Part shown: positions 27,449 through 37,119 of the stretch, one piece after another
Numbering within the stretch: the first letter of the stretch is position 1
How the letters are laid out: every line of letters starts with the position of its first letter
DNA from: JAKZVK01 sp965261065
GTDB taxonomy: Bacteria > Acidobacteriota > Terriglobia > Bryobacterales > UBA6623
Direction of reading: 5' to 3'
Assembly (NCBI GenBank): GCA_965261065.1
Contig: OZ253444.1
Coordinates: 2,356,001 to 2,420,000, forward strand
DNA: 64,000 nucleotides
Program-made: the position numbers and the translations under genes
Notes under the pieces: model-generated
Databases searched by the model: none
The model's input: the letters and a program-made list of their open reading frames with translations, nothing else
Told to the model about the DNA's origin: nothing

Positions 27449-29128
27449 ATGCTAGCGGCTGACGGCGCCACGCCGCGAGGTGGCGGAAACAGGCTGTTCT
27501 TCCTCGTCATGCTCGTCATGCTGGGTGCCGGGCTGTACTTGTTCTGGCAGGCCGATGGCAAAGCCGGACTGGACAACGGTCCTGCCGTTGCGCTGGCTGC
27601 CGCTCCCCTGTCCGCCGACGAGGTCGAAACAGGCACGCACTGGGCGGAGCCCCCGGATTTCCCAACGCTTGCGACGCTGGGGTACGACTTCGTCATCACC
27701 ACCTTGCATCCCGATGACGGCGCATTTTGGGAGGCGACGTTTGACGCCGCCGAAGCGGCCGGCCTGAAACTGAGCGTCGGTCTTTACCCGGAGCCCTATC
27801 GCTTTCAAAACGGCAAGTGGTCGATCACGGCGGAAGGGAAGGCCTTCTTGCGCCTTGCCGCATCGCGTGCCTCGATCGTAAAGTCGGTGTTCGTCTACAA
27901 CGAGCCCTATTGGATTCACCCGTTCACCGAGCAGGAGAACGAGTGCGGAGCGATGTCGGCGGTGGACCTGCGGCTGCTGCGCGACGCGATCCGCGAGGTG
28001 TGGCCGCAAGCTCTGATTCACCATGACCTCGGCGATCCCAGCTTGTGGGCGCCCGGTGGTTTCTATGCGAGCGAATACCCCTGCTTGGGTCAGAAGTACG
28101 CCGACCAGACGGGCGTGGCCGATCTGGTCGGCATCTGGTACTACCCCTTTGTCCAAGGGTGGTACCTGCGGGAGAGGTCTCTGGCCGGCCTGCAGCAGGA
28201 GATCGCCTTTGTACGCGAGAAAATGAACGCTGAACCGGTCGTCTCGGGTCAAGCTTTCCGCTGCTCTGATTGTGGCGAAGCCTCGCGGTTGCCTTCCGCG
28301 GAAGAGCTCGAGGACTGGAACTGCAGTGTCCGGCGTCTGGGGCCCCAGGCGATCTCTTGGTATCCCTGGCGCCAGGACATCTACGAAGATTACCTGTCGC
28401 AACATCCACAACTCTGGCCCGCGACGGTTGCTACTCCTTGCCAGCCCGAGCCTACCGTCGTGCTCTCAGCGGTCGTCAACTCGGCGACCAACGCCCTCGG
28501 CAATGTCTCCCAGGAGGTATCCGAGGAGATGATCGTCGCACTCTATGGAGTGAACCTGGCGACGGAAACGCTGGTGGCCGGTCCGCCGCCGCTGCCGACC
28601 ACTTTGGGCGACACCACGATGACCGTCATCGACAGCGAGGCAGTTGAGCGCGACATGGAGCTGTACTTCGCATCGAGTGGCCAAGTCAACGGAACCATTC
28701 CAGCCGGCACGGCTCTAGGACCGGGTTTGGTGAGGGTCAAGAACCTGCAGACTGGTGGGAGCGAGCTGGCAGCCGATACAAAGGGGGCTGAGACCCAAGA
28801 TGAGTCATTCGCGATTGAAGTGGCCGCGGTCGCCCCGGGTGTTTTCTCCGCGGACGCTAGTGGCCAGGGCACAGCCGCCGCGCTGGTTATCGTTGTGAAG
28901 CCTGACCAGACTCGCATGACGACGCCCATCTTCGATGGCTCCTTAACACCCATACCGGTCGTCGTAGACGGGCCGGTCCTGGCCGCGGTGGCGCAAGGAC
29001 AGTACCCGGGTTTGGATCAAGTCAACGCGGGTCCGTTGCCCGCGTCGCTAGCCGGCCGGGGAGAGGTTCCGATCGAGATGACGGTGGACGACATCGCGGC
29101 CAACGTCACCACCCTGACGATAAACTAA
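27449..29128 (+). CDS. Secreted glycosidase-like protein with Solibacter-type C-terminal domain
   Basis: A 559-residue protein starting at ATG 27449 (GAGGAG seven bases upstream). An N-terminal signal anchor (LFFLVMLVMLGAGLYLFW) precedes a region of about 330 residues that reads like a TIM-barrel glycoside-hydrolase-like fold (DFVITTLHPDDGAFWEATFD, KSVFVYNEPYW with an NEP motif, VADLVGIWYYPF). The final 200 residues (VVNSATNALGNVSQEVSEEMIVALYG to ...VPIEMTVDDIAAN) match the Solibacter uncharacterised C-terminal domain (TIGR03437). Enzymatic activity is inferred only from the NEP segment. Its last four bases overlap the convergent pseudogene. Confidence 0.72.
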   Translation: MLAADGATPRGGGNRLFFLVMLVMLGAGLYLFWQADGKAGLDNGPAVALAAAPLSADEVETGTHWAEPPDFPTLATLGYDFVITTLHPDDGAFWEATFDAAEAAGLKLSVGLYPEPYRFQNGKWSITAEGKAFLRLAASRASIVKSVFVYNEPYWIHPFTEQENECGAMSAVDLRLLRDAIREVWPQALIHHDLGDPSLWAPGGFYASEYPCLGQKYADQTGVADLVGIWYYPFVQGWYLRERSLAGLQQEIAFVREKMNAEPVVSGQAFRCSDCGEASRLPSAEELEDWNCSVRRLGPQAISWYPWRQDIYEDYLSQHPQLWPATVATPCQPEPTVVLSAVVNSATNALGNVSQEVSEEMIVALYGVNLATETLVAGPPPLPTTLGDTTMTVIDSEAVERDMELYFASSGQVNGTIPAGTALGPGLVRVKNLQTGGSELAADTKGAETQDESFAIEVAAVAPGVFSADASGQGTAAALVIVVKPDQTRMTTPIFDGSLTPIPVVVDGPVLAAVAQGQYPGLDQVNAGPLPASLAGRGEVPIEMTVDDIAANVTTLTIN

Positions 29129-31200
29129 CCCCCGCCTGCCATTGCCGCCTCACGAGATGTCTGCGACCGAAGGAAAGCGAACAAATCTGAAAGTTTACGC
29201 TGCGTCAAATTCTCATCAAACCCTTCGGGCATCAACGACACCTTGGCCGGTTCCATCAACTTGATCTCGCTCCGCGGAATCCGGTGCAGATCGTTGGGGG
29301 CCACTCACGATCACCACATACTCGGCATTGCGCCGACGCAGCACCCCTGAATAAACATCGTCCGCCGTCTCCACCCGATAGATCTCGTGGCCCGGCACAA
29401 AGCTGGCGCTCGGGAAGATGATTGCCTCGATCAAATCGTGCACCGATCGCACCGCCCCAACCGCCGTCAAATCCGGACCCACGTCGCCGCCTTCAAGCCC
29501 TATCGTGTGGCAACTCGAACAGGCCGCCTTCTTGCCAAAGTAAACCTGTCGTCCTCGGGTAACGTCACCGCCCGAAACCAACTCGTGCTCCAACCGCTTG
29601 AGCCGGTCCGTCCGCGCGAAACGTGCCTCCTCGATCCGTTACGATAGCGGCGCAGCCATCTCACGTACCTCAGCCGGGTACTCGTTCAGTATCGCCTGCA
29701 ACTGCTCTGATCCCGCGTCGCCCAGCATCACCTCGGCCGCCAACAGCGCCTCCACGAGAGCTTTGCCTACGGACGCGCTTTTCGTTTGCTCATACGCTTC
29801 CAACAAACTCTGCTGAATCAATGGATCCGCATGCTGCAACCGTTCTTTCGCCAACCGCACCAGCCACTCATCGTCCAACCTGGTATTCGCGATCACACGC
29901 GCTGCCGAGTGCCTCACATCCGCGTCATGCTCCGGTGCCACGCGGCTGTAGAGAAACTCCAGGTTCTCGTCACTCAACCGCGGCTCATGATTGACGAGGG
30001 TACCCAGTGCTGCAATCCGCAACGCATCACTCGCACTCACATCCGACCCGAGCGTCGCGAGCCGATCGTCCATCACTGTCACACCCGCTGAACGAATCAG
30101 ACTCATCGCCTGCAAGCGGACATCTTCATCCCGCGCGCCGAGTTGCCCTTCCACCGCCTTCACCCACACATTCGGCAACGGCTCGACCGCACATTGTTGA
30201 ACCGTCTCGAGCAGCGCCAACCGCCGCTCGCGTGTTGCGCCCGGCACGGTCAGCAGTTCCGCCACAACACTTTGGGCCCCTGGCTCTTTGCACAAATTCA
30301 ACAACGCTTCATCCAACGACGCTTCTTCATCCTTCGACACCCCACCCTGCCCGAATCGCTTCCGCACATGCGCCAGCACATCCGACGACCATTCCGGATG
30401 CTGCCCCAAGACCCACAACACCGCCTTCCGCAATTCCGGATCCCCCGTACTTACCAGCGACATCGCACTCTCCCGTCGCAACGGCCGACCCTCCATTTGG
30501 TCTAACGCGATCAGCGCCGCTTTTTGGACTTTCGGACTCACATCCGTCAGCCCCCACCTCGTAGCTCCCGCATCGCTCAACTGGATCAACGAGTAAATCA
30601 CTGCGTGCTCGACAAACCGGTCCGCCGCCGTGGCCGCCGTTTTCAGCAAAGCCTGCACGGCGCGCCGCTCGCCAAGCCGGCCCAAGGCCGTCGCCGCCTG
30701 ACGCCGCACCGCCAGCTCATCATCCGCAAGCATCCGAATCAGTCGATCCGCCGCCGCACGATCCCGCGCCAACCCAACCGCACGCGTCGCCGCCACGCGC
30801 ACCAGGAAGTCATCATCCTCCAATGCCGCACGGACACCCTCTCGCGCCGCATCCGAATCAGCGCGCAACAACCCGAAGACCGCGGCGGCCCGCGCCCGTA
30901 CATCCGAAGACTCCTGCCGCACCTGTTTCAGGGTCGACACACCGGCCTGCGCGAGCAGATCCATCGCACGGTCACGCACAAACCGTCGCTTATCCGCAAG
31001 TAGCTTCGCCAGCGCCTCCAAGTTCTCCAGCCCGCCGCCATAGGCATTCTCGATCCGTTGCGCGCCTTTCCTGCGAACCCGGTAAACTGCCCCGCGAATC
31101 TCCGGTTTCGCGATCCGCAATACAGGGCAGCCATGAATAAACCACCCGCCCGTATCAACGACAAGCAAACTCCCGTCGGCGTTCCTCCAAGGCGTACGCC
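29125..31200 (-). pseudogene. PVC-type HEAT-repeat / cytochrome c protein, N-terminus lost and frame broken
   Basis: The reading starts inside the gene near 31200 with ADGSLLVVDTGGWFIHGCP, a motif that normally follows an N-terminal propeller, which is missing. HEAT repeats span about 31000-29660. An in-frame TAA at 29641-29639 interrupts the chain before RIEEARFARTDRLKRLEHE. A single-haem cytochrome c domain follows (AACSSCHTIG, about 29518-29545). A frameshift in GGCCCCCAACG at about 29300 separates it from the true end GPNDLHRIPRSEIKLM...LFAFLRSQ, stopping at 29125. Homologues are membrane-bound dehydrogenase-like proteins of Planctomycetes and Acidobacteriota. Confidence 0.82.
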
Positions 31201-31244
31201 TTGGCCCCGTCCAGCCGGCGAAGGGCCTGCTGTTCGAATCTCCT

Positions 31245-32024
31245 AAGCAGCACTGGCCCGGCAACCGTCTCTTTCGGAACGATCTCGTGCCCACGGGAGA
31301 ATTGGGATTTGTCGACGTAACCGAGAAGGCTCAGGTCCAAGGAAACGGCGCCTATGGTATGGGTGTTGCTGTCGGCGACTATGACAACGACGGCGACGTG
31401 GATCTCTTCGTCAGCAATTTCGGGCCTGACCTGCTACTCCGCAACAACGCGGACGGCACCTTCACCGACGTTGCAGCGAAAGCGGGCATCGACGAGGACG
31501 CCTTCGGCGCGTCGGCCGCCTTTCTCGATTACGACCGTGACGGGGATCTCGATCTCTTCGTGACCCGTTACTACGGCTTTACAACGGAAGCCAACCGTGA
31601 GTGCCTCAACAACTCGGGCGGCCGCGACTATTGCGGACCCGGTGAGTATCCTCCTCTGACCGACCGACTTTACCGTAACGAAGGCCAGGACCGCTTCAAG
31701 AACGTTACCCGCTCGACCGGGATCGGCCGCGCGTTCGGCAACGGACTCGGTGTCGTAGCCGCAGACTTCAATCGTGACGGCTGGCCGGACATCTATGTCG
31801 CCAACGATAAGACCGCCAACCAACTCTGGATGAATCAGCGCGACGGCACTTTCGACGACCAGGCCCTCCTCGCCGGCTGCGCCTACGGCGGAGACGGCAA
31901 AGCGGAAGCCGGAATGGGTGTTACCGTCGCGGACTACGACGCCGATGGCGATGAAGATATCTTCGTCACCCACCTTCGAGGCGAGAAGAGGCCAGTGGAA
32001 TCATGGGCTTGCGATCGGTTCTGA
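31245..32024 (+). pseudogene. CRTAC1/FG-GAP (VCBS) repeat protein fragment
   Basis: The frame encodes PGNRLFRNDLVPTGELGFVDVTEKA and then repeated calcium-binding loops (DYDNDGDVDLFV, DYDRDGDLDLFV, DFNRDGWPDIYV, DYDADGDEDIFV). This is the central part of a secreted CRTAC1-like propeller; family members run to 500-600 residues with an ASPIC tail. The N-terminus is cut at about 31245 and the homology ends at about 31984 (FVTHLRGE), so both ends are lost. It stands head to head with the truncated PVC-type gene. Confidence 0.78.
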
Positions 32025-32585
32025 ACTCGCTCCCTACCCCTCGCCCACCGAATCAACGAACTGAACCTAACTCATCCGCGCTCGCCCGCGCCCGCTTCTA
32101 CTGCCTAGAGGGATGGTGAATCCCCTGAATAGCGGCTCAACACGATGGTGCGTCGAGACGACTACCGTTCCAGGCGTTCCAGGCGAAGAGAGGACCGACA
32201 ACTGCCGGCTTCCCCCGTACCGACGAGTCACGGATTTCCAGAATCTATTTCCTGCATCGTTTCAAGCACTTGCCTCTCCGGCCACCCGCCGGCCCCACAA
32301 CCGGCCCTTATACTGGGGGCGAAGGTACGAGAGGCGAAGAAACCTTGGCCGTGATTCTCAACCGAAACAGCCGAGCGGCCGTGGACGCTGCTCACGACGG
32401 CCCAGTCCGGTCCCCGCAGTCGCGCCGGGCCGGCTATCGAGCCGTGCCGCTCCGGTGTGGGGCCATCTCATTAGTGGAGGCGTGAGAGGCCCTATGGGCA
32501 GCAGGCATTTGCGGACGAAAGCGGACATTCGCGGACATTCCGCCGACGAGGACCTCGCCTCCTCGACCAGGCTCAGCGAGGCGCC
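32025..32585. other. Intergenic region without a supported gene
   Basis: An open frame at 32113-32625 has no domain, signal or composition that supports it. Short direct repeats (GCGGACATTCGCGGACATTC) lie at 32520-32540. Otherwise I see nothing. Confidence 0.5.
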
Positions 32586-33681
32586 TTACGACCCGTGGGA
32601 AGCGGCCCGTTCCTCTTGCACATAACGCTCAACCTGGTCTGCCAGCCGCTTGGCAGCCGCGTTTCGGCCATCTTTCAGAAGAGAATCCCCGCTCGTCCCG
32701 TCGGTTGGTGCGTCGCCCGCGGCGAGAATCGTCTCGATGGCTTGTTTGAGCCGTTCACTGTCGATCGCACTCGCGATGAGGGCCGTGTTACTCGGCATGT
32801 GCACCAAACGGGCGTCGCAGATGCGGTTGAGCCCATAGGAAACCGAGATCGACGGAATGCCCAGGGCGGCGAGTTCAATGGCGGTCTTGCGATTGGTCTT
32901 GTGGATGGCCAGGTCGCAGGCCACCATGAGGTGGTCGATCCGCCAGTCCTTCTCCTTGATGATGACACCGGGGATGTCTTTGGTCTTCTTGGCGAGCATG
33001 TCCTGGTCGTCGCCGGCGATCCAGATAAGATATTTCTTCGAAGCGTCGAGCGCTTGGAACGCCGGCATCAACAGGGCGTAAAGAGGCGCTCGGGCCTCGG
33101 TGGACCACTGTCCGGGAAGGACGGACAGGACGACGGCATCGGCCGGTAAGCCCAGTTCGCGCCGCGCCCGTTCACGGTCGCCCCGGCCGTATTCGAAGGG
33201 ACGGAGGACGGGACCCACGTATTGCACTCGGCCCTCGATGTAAGGCGGCTCTTCGAAGATGCCGGGCTCGTCGATGAAGACGATCTCGTCTGCATACTGC
33301 AGCGTCTGCATGCTGAATTTTTCCGGCTCGACGAACCAATCCGTGATCATGACCGTCGGCAGCTCGAAGATCTTGGCGGCGGGAAGCGCGCCGAACTCTT
33401 CGTGGGAAACCACAAGTTGCGGCCGCAGCCATCCGATCATCTTTGCCGCCCGCACCATGGTTTCGAGAACCGGATTCGCCTCGGGCAGATTCAAATCGAT
33501 GACGTCGTATCCGTGCTCTTCAAGCGTGGCCGCACCCGTTGCGTACGAGACGAACCGCACGTCCACGTCGTCACGCAGGGTGGCGAGTTCCTCGACAATC
33601 GCCATGTCGGGAATGGCATGGCCCCGCCCACGTCCGCGAGAGAAAAAAGAGGATTCCGATGCGAGAGGAATCGAACTCCAT
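32586..33681 (-). CDS. GT-B glycosyltransferase with an apparent frameshift near the start
   Basis: The main frame (339 residues from ATG 33605) lacks the usual N-terminal strand. In the neighbouring frame, ATG 33681 reads MEFDSSRIGILFF, and dropping one T from a T6 run (33645-33650) continues it as SRGRGRGHAIPDMAIVEELA, the donor-side GxGH motif of MurG/UGT-like enzymes. The C-terminal nucleotide-sugar region DLAIHKTNRKTAIELAALGIPSISV is also typical. It follows the DegT gene by 27 bases and is probably the transferase of the operon. The indel may be a sequencing error. Confidence 0.78.
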
Positions 33682-33707
33682 CTGCCGCAAAGCCTCGTCT
33701 TCGGAAG

Positions 33708-34880
33708 TCATGGCCGTAGTGCGGTTCCTCCTGGCGGCGTTTCAACGGGCCGGGGCCTCCAGCTCTCGATCGCGTGAGACACTTCCTGCTGAGCCGCACG
33801 GGTCAGTTCTGGAAACATCGGAAGCGATAGACAGCAATGCGCTGCCCGCTCGGCGTGAGGAAAATCGCCTTCCCGATATCCCAACGAACGGTAGGCGGGT
33901 TGCCGGTGCAGCGGAATCGGGTAGTGTAACCCTGTCTGGATCCCCAATTCTTTCAGCCGAGCTTGCAGCTTATCTCGCTGTGTGTGCTGAACAACATAAA
34001 GGTGGTAAACGTGTCTCGCCCAGGACTTTTCTGTGGGTAGGTTGAGGCCCGATCCACCGAGGAACTCGTCGTATCGCCGCGCTGCGTCGCGCCTGGATCG
34101 GGTCCATGCATCGAGGTGCCGCAGTTTGACTCGGAGAATCGCCGCCTGCAGCGTATCCAGCCGAAACTTATATCCCGGTGCGAGGTGTTCGTATTTCTCC
34201 AGGCGTCCGTGGTTACTGAGCATGCGGACCTGTGCCGCGAGGTGTGGATCGTTGGTCGTCACGGCCCCCGCATCGCCATAGGCGCCGAGATTCTTGGCGG
34301 GGAAAAAGCTGAAGCAGCCTGCGTGTCCGAGCGTACCGACGGGCTGATCCTTGTACCGCGCCCCATGTGCCTGCGCGCAGTCCTCGACGACTTTGAGGCC
34401 GTACTTGTCGGCGATGGCGTTGATGGGGTCCACGTCGGCCGGGTGCCCGTAGAGGTGAACCGGGATAATCGCTTTGACCTCCCCTTCGCCCGTGCGCCCC
34501 AATCGGTTGGTCACCGCTGTTTCGACCCGTTGCGGGGCGAGAGCGAAAGTCGCAGGGTCAATATCGACGAATACTGGTCTAGCGCCAAGCGCCACCACGG
34601 CCTCAGCCGTCCCAGTGAAGGTGAACGCCGGAACGATGACGAAATCGCCTGCTTCCACATCACAGGCCTGAAGCGCAAGTTGCAGGGCAGCCGTTCCGCT
34701 CGCTGTATCGACGCAATGGTCAGCACCACTGAAAGCCGCAAACTCCGATTCGAACCGCCGAACCTCCTCCCCCAGAATGAACTGGCCGCATTCAAGAACT
34801 CGGCCAATCGCATCCCGGATCTCCTCCTTGATCGAAGAATACTGGCTTTTCAAATCGACGAGTGGAATCCTCACCGCCAC
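33708..34880 (-). CDS. DegT/DnrJ/EryC1/StrS sugar aminotransferase (WbpE-like)
   Basis: A 390-residue PLP enzyme that aminates a keto nucleotide sugar. The N-terminal IPLVDLKSQY is the usual start, the cofactor Asp-Gln-Ala-His segment EDCAQAHGA is at 167-174, and the Schiff-base Lys is Lys196 in FFPAKNLGAYGD. It lies between an acyltransferase and a glycosyltransferase gene in a leftward operon with a Gfo/Idh dehydrogenase, the set used to make 3-acetamido uronic or related sugars. Substrate specificity is inferred from this context. Confidence 0.9.
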   Translation of the reverse strand: MAVRIPLVDLKSQYSSIKEEIRDAIGRVLECGQFILGEEVRRFESEFAAFSGADHCVDTASGTAALQLALQACDVEAGDFVIVPAFTFTGTAEAVVALGARPVFVDIDPATFALAPQRVETAVTNRLGRTGEGEVKAIIPVHLYGHPADVDPINAIADKYGLKVVEDCAQAHGARYKDQPVGTLGHAGCFSFFPAKNLGAYGDAGAVTTNDPHLAAQVRMLSNHGRLEKYEHLAPGYKFRLDTLQAAILRVKLRHLDAWTRSRRDAARRYDEFLGGSGLNLPTEKSWARHVYHLYVVQHTQRDKLQARLKELGIQTGLHYPIPLHRQPAYRSLGYREGDFPHAERAAHCCLSLPMFPELTRAAQQEVSHAIESWRPRPVETPPGGTALRP

Positions 34881-34904
34881 AACGGACCCTCTCGATGGAG
34901 AACG

Positions 34905-35555
34905 CTATCCCCGAAAGTATACGTCCACATCCGATACGTCTTTGACAATTCTTGCCGGGTTTCCAACCACGATCTTGCCGGCGGGGACATCGCGAACAAC
35001 AACCGCTCCGGCCCCGATCACGGAGTCTTCCCCGATCACAACACTGGGAAGAATCGTGGCGTTGGCCCCGATTTTCGCACCGCGACAAATCGTCGGACCT
35101 TTCAATCTATCCTTTTCTCCTGCGCTGAGAGGGTAACGAGAGTTGGTCAAGACGACGCTAGGCCCGATCCAGCATCCGTCCTCCAACACCGAGAACTCAG
35201 AAATGAAGGCCTGCGAGTGGATTCTGACATTGTTTCCGATTTTGACGTGGTGCTCGATGACGCTGTGAGTTCCAATGCTGACGTCGTGTCCGATTTCGTT
35301 GAGTTCGCGGATCATCACAGCGTGGCCGGTCTCGAGACGGTGTCCAATCTTGTTGCCGGCGTAGATGACGGAATGAGAACGGATGATTACCTCATCGCCA
35401 ATCCAACTCTCAAGACCACCAGGCATGTATCCTCGCGGTGGTACACCAAGCTCCACATAGTTTCCGATCGAAACGTTGGAGCCGATATTCACATTCGGGT
35501 AGATCTGGTAGCGGGCCCGTGTGCCAGGAAAGGTGGATTCCCGAGAGGGTGTCAT
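34905..35555 (-). CDS. Left-handed beta-helix acyltransferase (WbpD-like)
   Basis: A 216-residue hexapeptide-repeat enzyme. Repeats such as IGSNVSIGNYVELG, IGHDVSIGTHSVIEHHVKIGNNVRI and IGANATILPSVVIGEDSVIGAGAVVVRDVPAG form the beta helix, and a His in the IGTHSVIEHH turn is a candidate catalytic base. In the pathway it would N-acylate the amino sugar made by the adjacent DegT enzyme. Six bases separate it from the dehydrogenase upstream. Confidence 0.85.
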   Translation of the reverse strand: MTPSRESTFPGTRARYQIYPNVNIGSNVSIGNYVELGVPPRGYMPGGLESWIGDEVIIRSHSVIYAGNKIGHRLETGHAVMIRELNEIGHDVSIGTHSVIEHHVKIGNNVRIHSQAFISEFSVLEDGCWIGPSVVLTNSRYPLSAGEKDRLKGPTICRGAKIGANATILPSVVIGEDSVIGAGAVVVRDVPAGKIVVGNPARIVKDVSDVDVYFRG

Positions 35556-35561
35556 GCTTCT

Positions 35562-36608
35562 CTACAGGCCGTCATCGTACGTTATCCCGACGGTCTTTCC
35601 CCCGTTTCGAAGTGAGTTTGTCGCGGCTTCAAGAACTCTGACAACGTGCAGTCCACTGCGGCCGCTCGTGATGGGTTGCTGTCCGGTCCGGACGCATTCG
35701 ATGAAGTGTAGGCACTCGGCCCGAAGGGGCTCTGCTTGGTCAACTTTCGGGAAAAGAACATCGCCTGAACGCTGAAGAAGCTGGTATTGGCCGAAGTCGG
35801 TGAACGAGCCCAAACCCTCGGATCGCGCAGCCGGAGCCCTGTCGATTCCCGAATCGTAGATCGCCAGTGGGTTCTGCTTGTTGACGCTGTCCAACACGGC
35901 CATTTTGTGGCCTCCTACAACCACCGTTTGTCGAACCTTGAGTGGATCGAGCCAACTTACATGAACGTTTGCTAAAACTGCATCCGGAAACTCCAGTGTC
36001 AGGAAGACCACATCCTCAATGCCCGGCTGAAGAAAGCTTGCTCCGCGGGCACTTACACTGGTGGGCTCACAGTCAAGGAGATAACGCGATATGGAAATAT
36101 CGTGGGGAGCGAGGTTCCATAAGGCGTTGACGTCACTTCTGACACGGCCAAGATTCAAACGACGCGAGTGCAGATAGAAAATGGGCCCCAGGTTTCCGGA
36201 TTGAACGTAGTCCCTGAGTTCCGTTACCGAGCGGTCAAAGAGAAAGGTATGGCCCACCATGAGTATAAGATTTCGCTCCCGGGCTAGGCTAACCAGGACC
36301 GCGCAGTGGTCACCGGCCAGGGCCAAAGGTTTCTCGACCATCACATGCTTATCTGCGTCCAGCGCCTGCTTCGCCAGTTCGAAATGAGTGGCAGCCGGCG
36401 TGGCGATGACGACCGCATCAATCGAGCTTCGAAGCAACTCAGACGAGTCCGTTGTGCAATATACCGATGGACAGCGCTTGCGGATTCGTTCGAGCGCTTC
36501 TGCGTCCACATCACAGCACATTCGGACGTCGCAGTCCGGGACAAGGAGAAGGTTCCGAAGCAAATTCGGCCCCCAGTAGCCGCAGCCAACCAATGCCACG
36601 CTCACCAC
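35562..36608 (-). CDS. Gfo/Idh/MocA dehydrogenase (WbpB-like)
   Basis: A protein of about 348 residues beginning at GTG 36608 (or 36605); the frame is open upstream without homology. The NAD-binding motif VALVGCGYWGPNLLRN is at residues 4-19 and the EKPLA catalytic lysine motif near residue 95. LNLGRVRSDVNALWNLAPHDISI matches nucleotide-sugar 3-dehydrogenases of this family. It should oxidise the sugar at C3 ahead of transamination. It is the first gene of the four-gene sugar operon. Confidence 0.86.
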   Translation of the reverse strand: MVSVALVGCGYWGPNLLRNLLLVPDCDVRMCCDVDAEALERIRKRCPSVYCTTDSSELLRSSIDAVVIATPAATHFELAKQALDADKHVMVEKPLALAGDHCAVLVSLARERNLILMVGHTFLFDRSVTELRDYVQSGNLGPIFYLHSRRLNLGRVRSDVNALWNLAPHDISISRYLLDCEPTSVSARGASFLQPGIEDVVFLTLEFPDAVLANVHVSWLDPLKVRQTVVVGGHKMAVLDSVNKQNPLAIYDSGIDRAPAARSEGLGSFTDFGQYQLLQRSGDVLFPKVDQAEPLRAECLHFIECVRTGQQPITSGRSGLHVVRVLEAATNSLRNGGKTVGITYDDGL

Positions 36609-36918
36609 GCACCCATCATACTCTGTGCTGTGCCCAAATCGTTCTGAGTGCTCAAGGAGAGGAGCGTGGTTTGCCCTTCTCTGGAATGACTGGCAAGGCG
36701 ATCTGTAGCCAGTCAATGAGGCGATCGTTGAAGGTGAGGTTGGCCGGACCGACACGCAGGGCAGCAGCGCGTATGTGGCGGTACCGAAGTCCCTCCAACT
36801 GGAGCTGGAGTGCCGGCGGACGGCCTGTGGCGAGATCAAGCCAAGCGATTTGATGTTCACCTCCAGCCGGTGAACACCTCTCAATGGCCACATCTGTTTG
36901 CGACGGTTTCCTAAGCCT
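36609..36918. other. Region without a recognised gene
   Basis: About 310 bases between the sugar operon and an integrase remnant. A minus-strand frame (36652-37038) is open but has no recognisable feature. The operon promoter is expected here, but I see no clear signal. Confidence 0.45.
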
Positions 36919-37119
36919 GTGGCTGAGAAGGTTGGTGTTCCTGCTGTGACGGTGCAGCCGCTCCGTCGGATCTTCGCCACGCTGATGCAGCGGAAAGGGA
37001 GTGTCAAGGACGTGCAAGCGCAGCTCCGGCATGCTCATACAGCGACCCTCGGAGTTTTCACGCAGGCTATCCGGATTCCGCGAGAGCGCCGGGATAAACC
37101 GGCATGTTGTTGGGAATAA
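36919..37119 (+). pseudogene. Tyrosine recombinase C-terminal fragment
   Basis: EKVGVPAVTVQPLRRIFATL, VKDVQAQLRHAHTAT and LGVFTQAIRIPRERR match the last third of phage-type integrases (the LRRTFAT, GHSS and LDVYxQA motifs). The position of the nucleophile Tyr is Phe in GVFTQ. The fragment lacks its N-terminus, and the second degenerate group II intron follows directly. Confidence 0.7.

Noticed and set aside
32113..32625. 170-residue plus-strand frame
   Set aside because: No start signal, domain or hydrophobic pattern; overlaps the end of the glycosyltransferase gene.
36652..37038. 128-residue minus-strand frame near the sugar operon
   Set aside because: No family recognised, and it overlaps the integrase fragment on the other strand.
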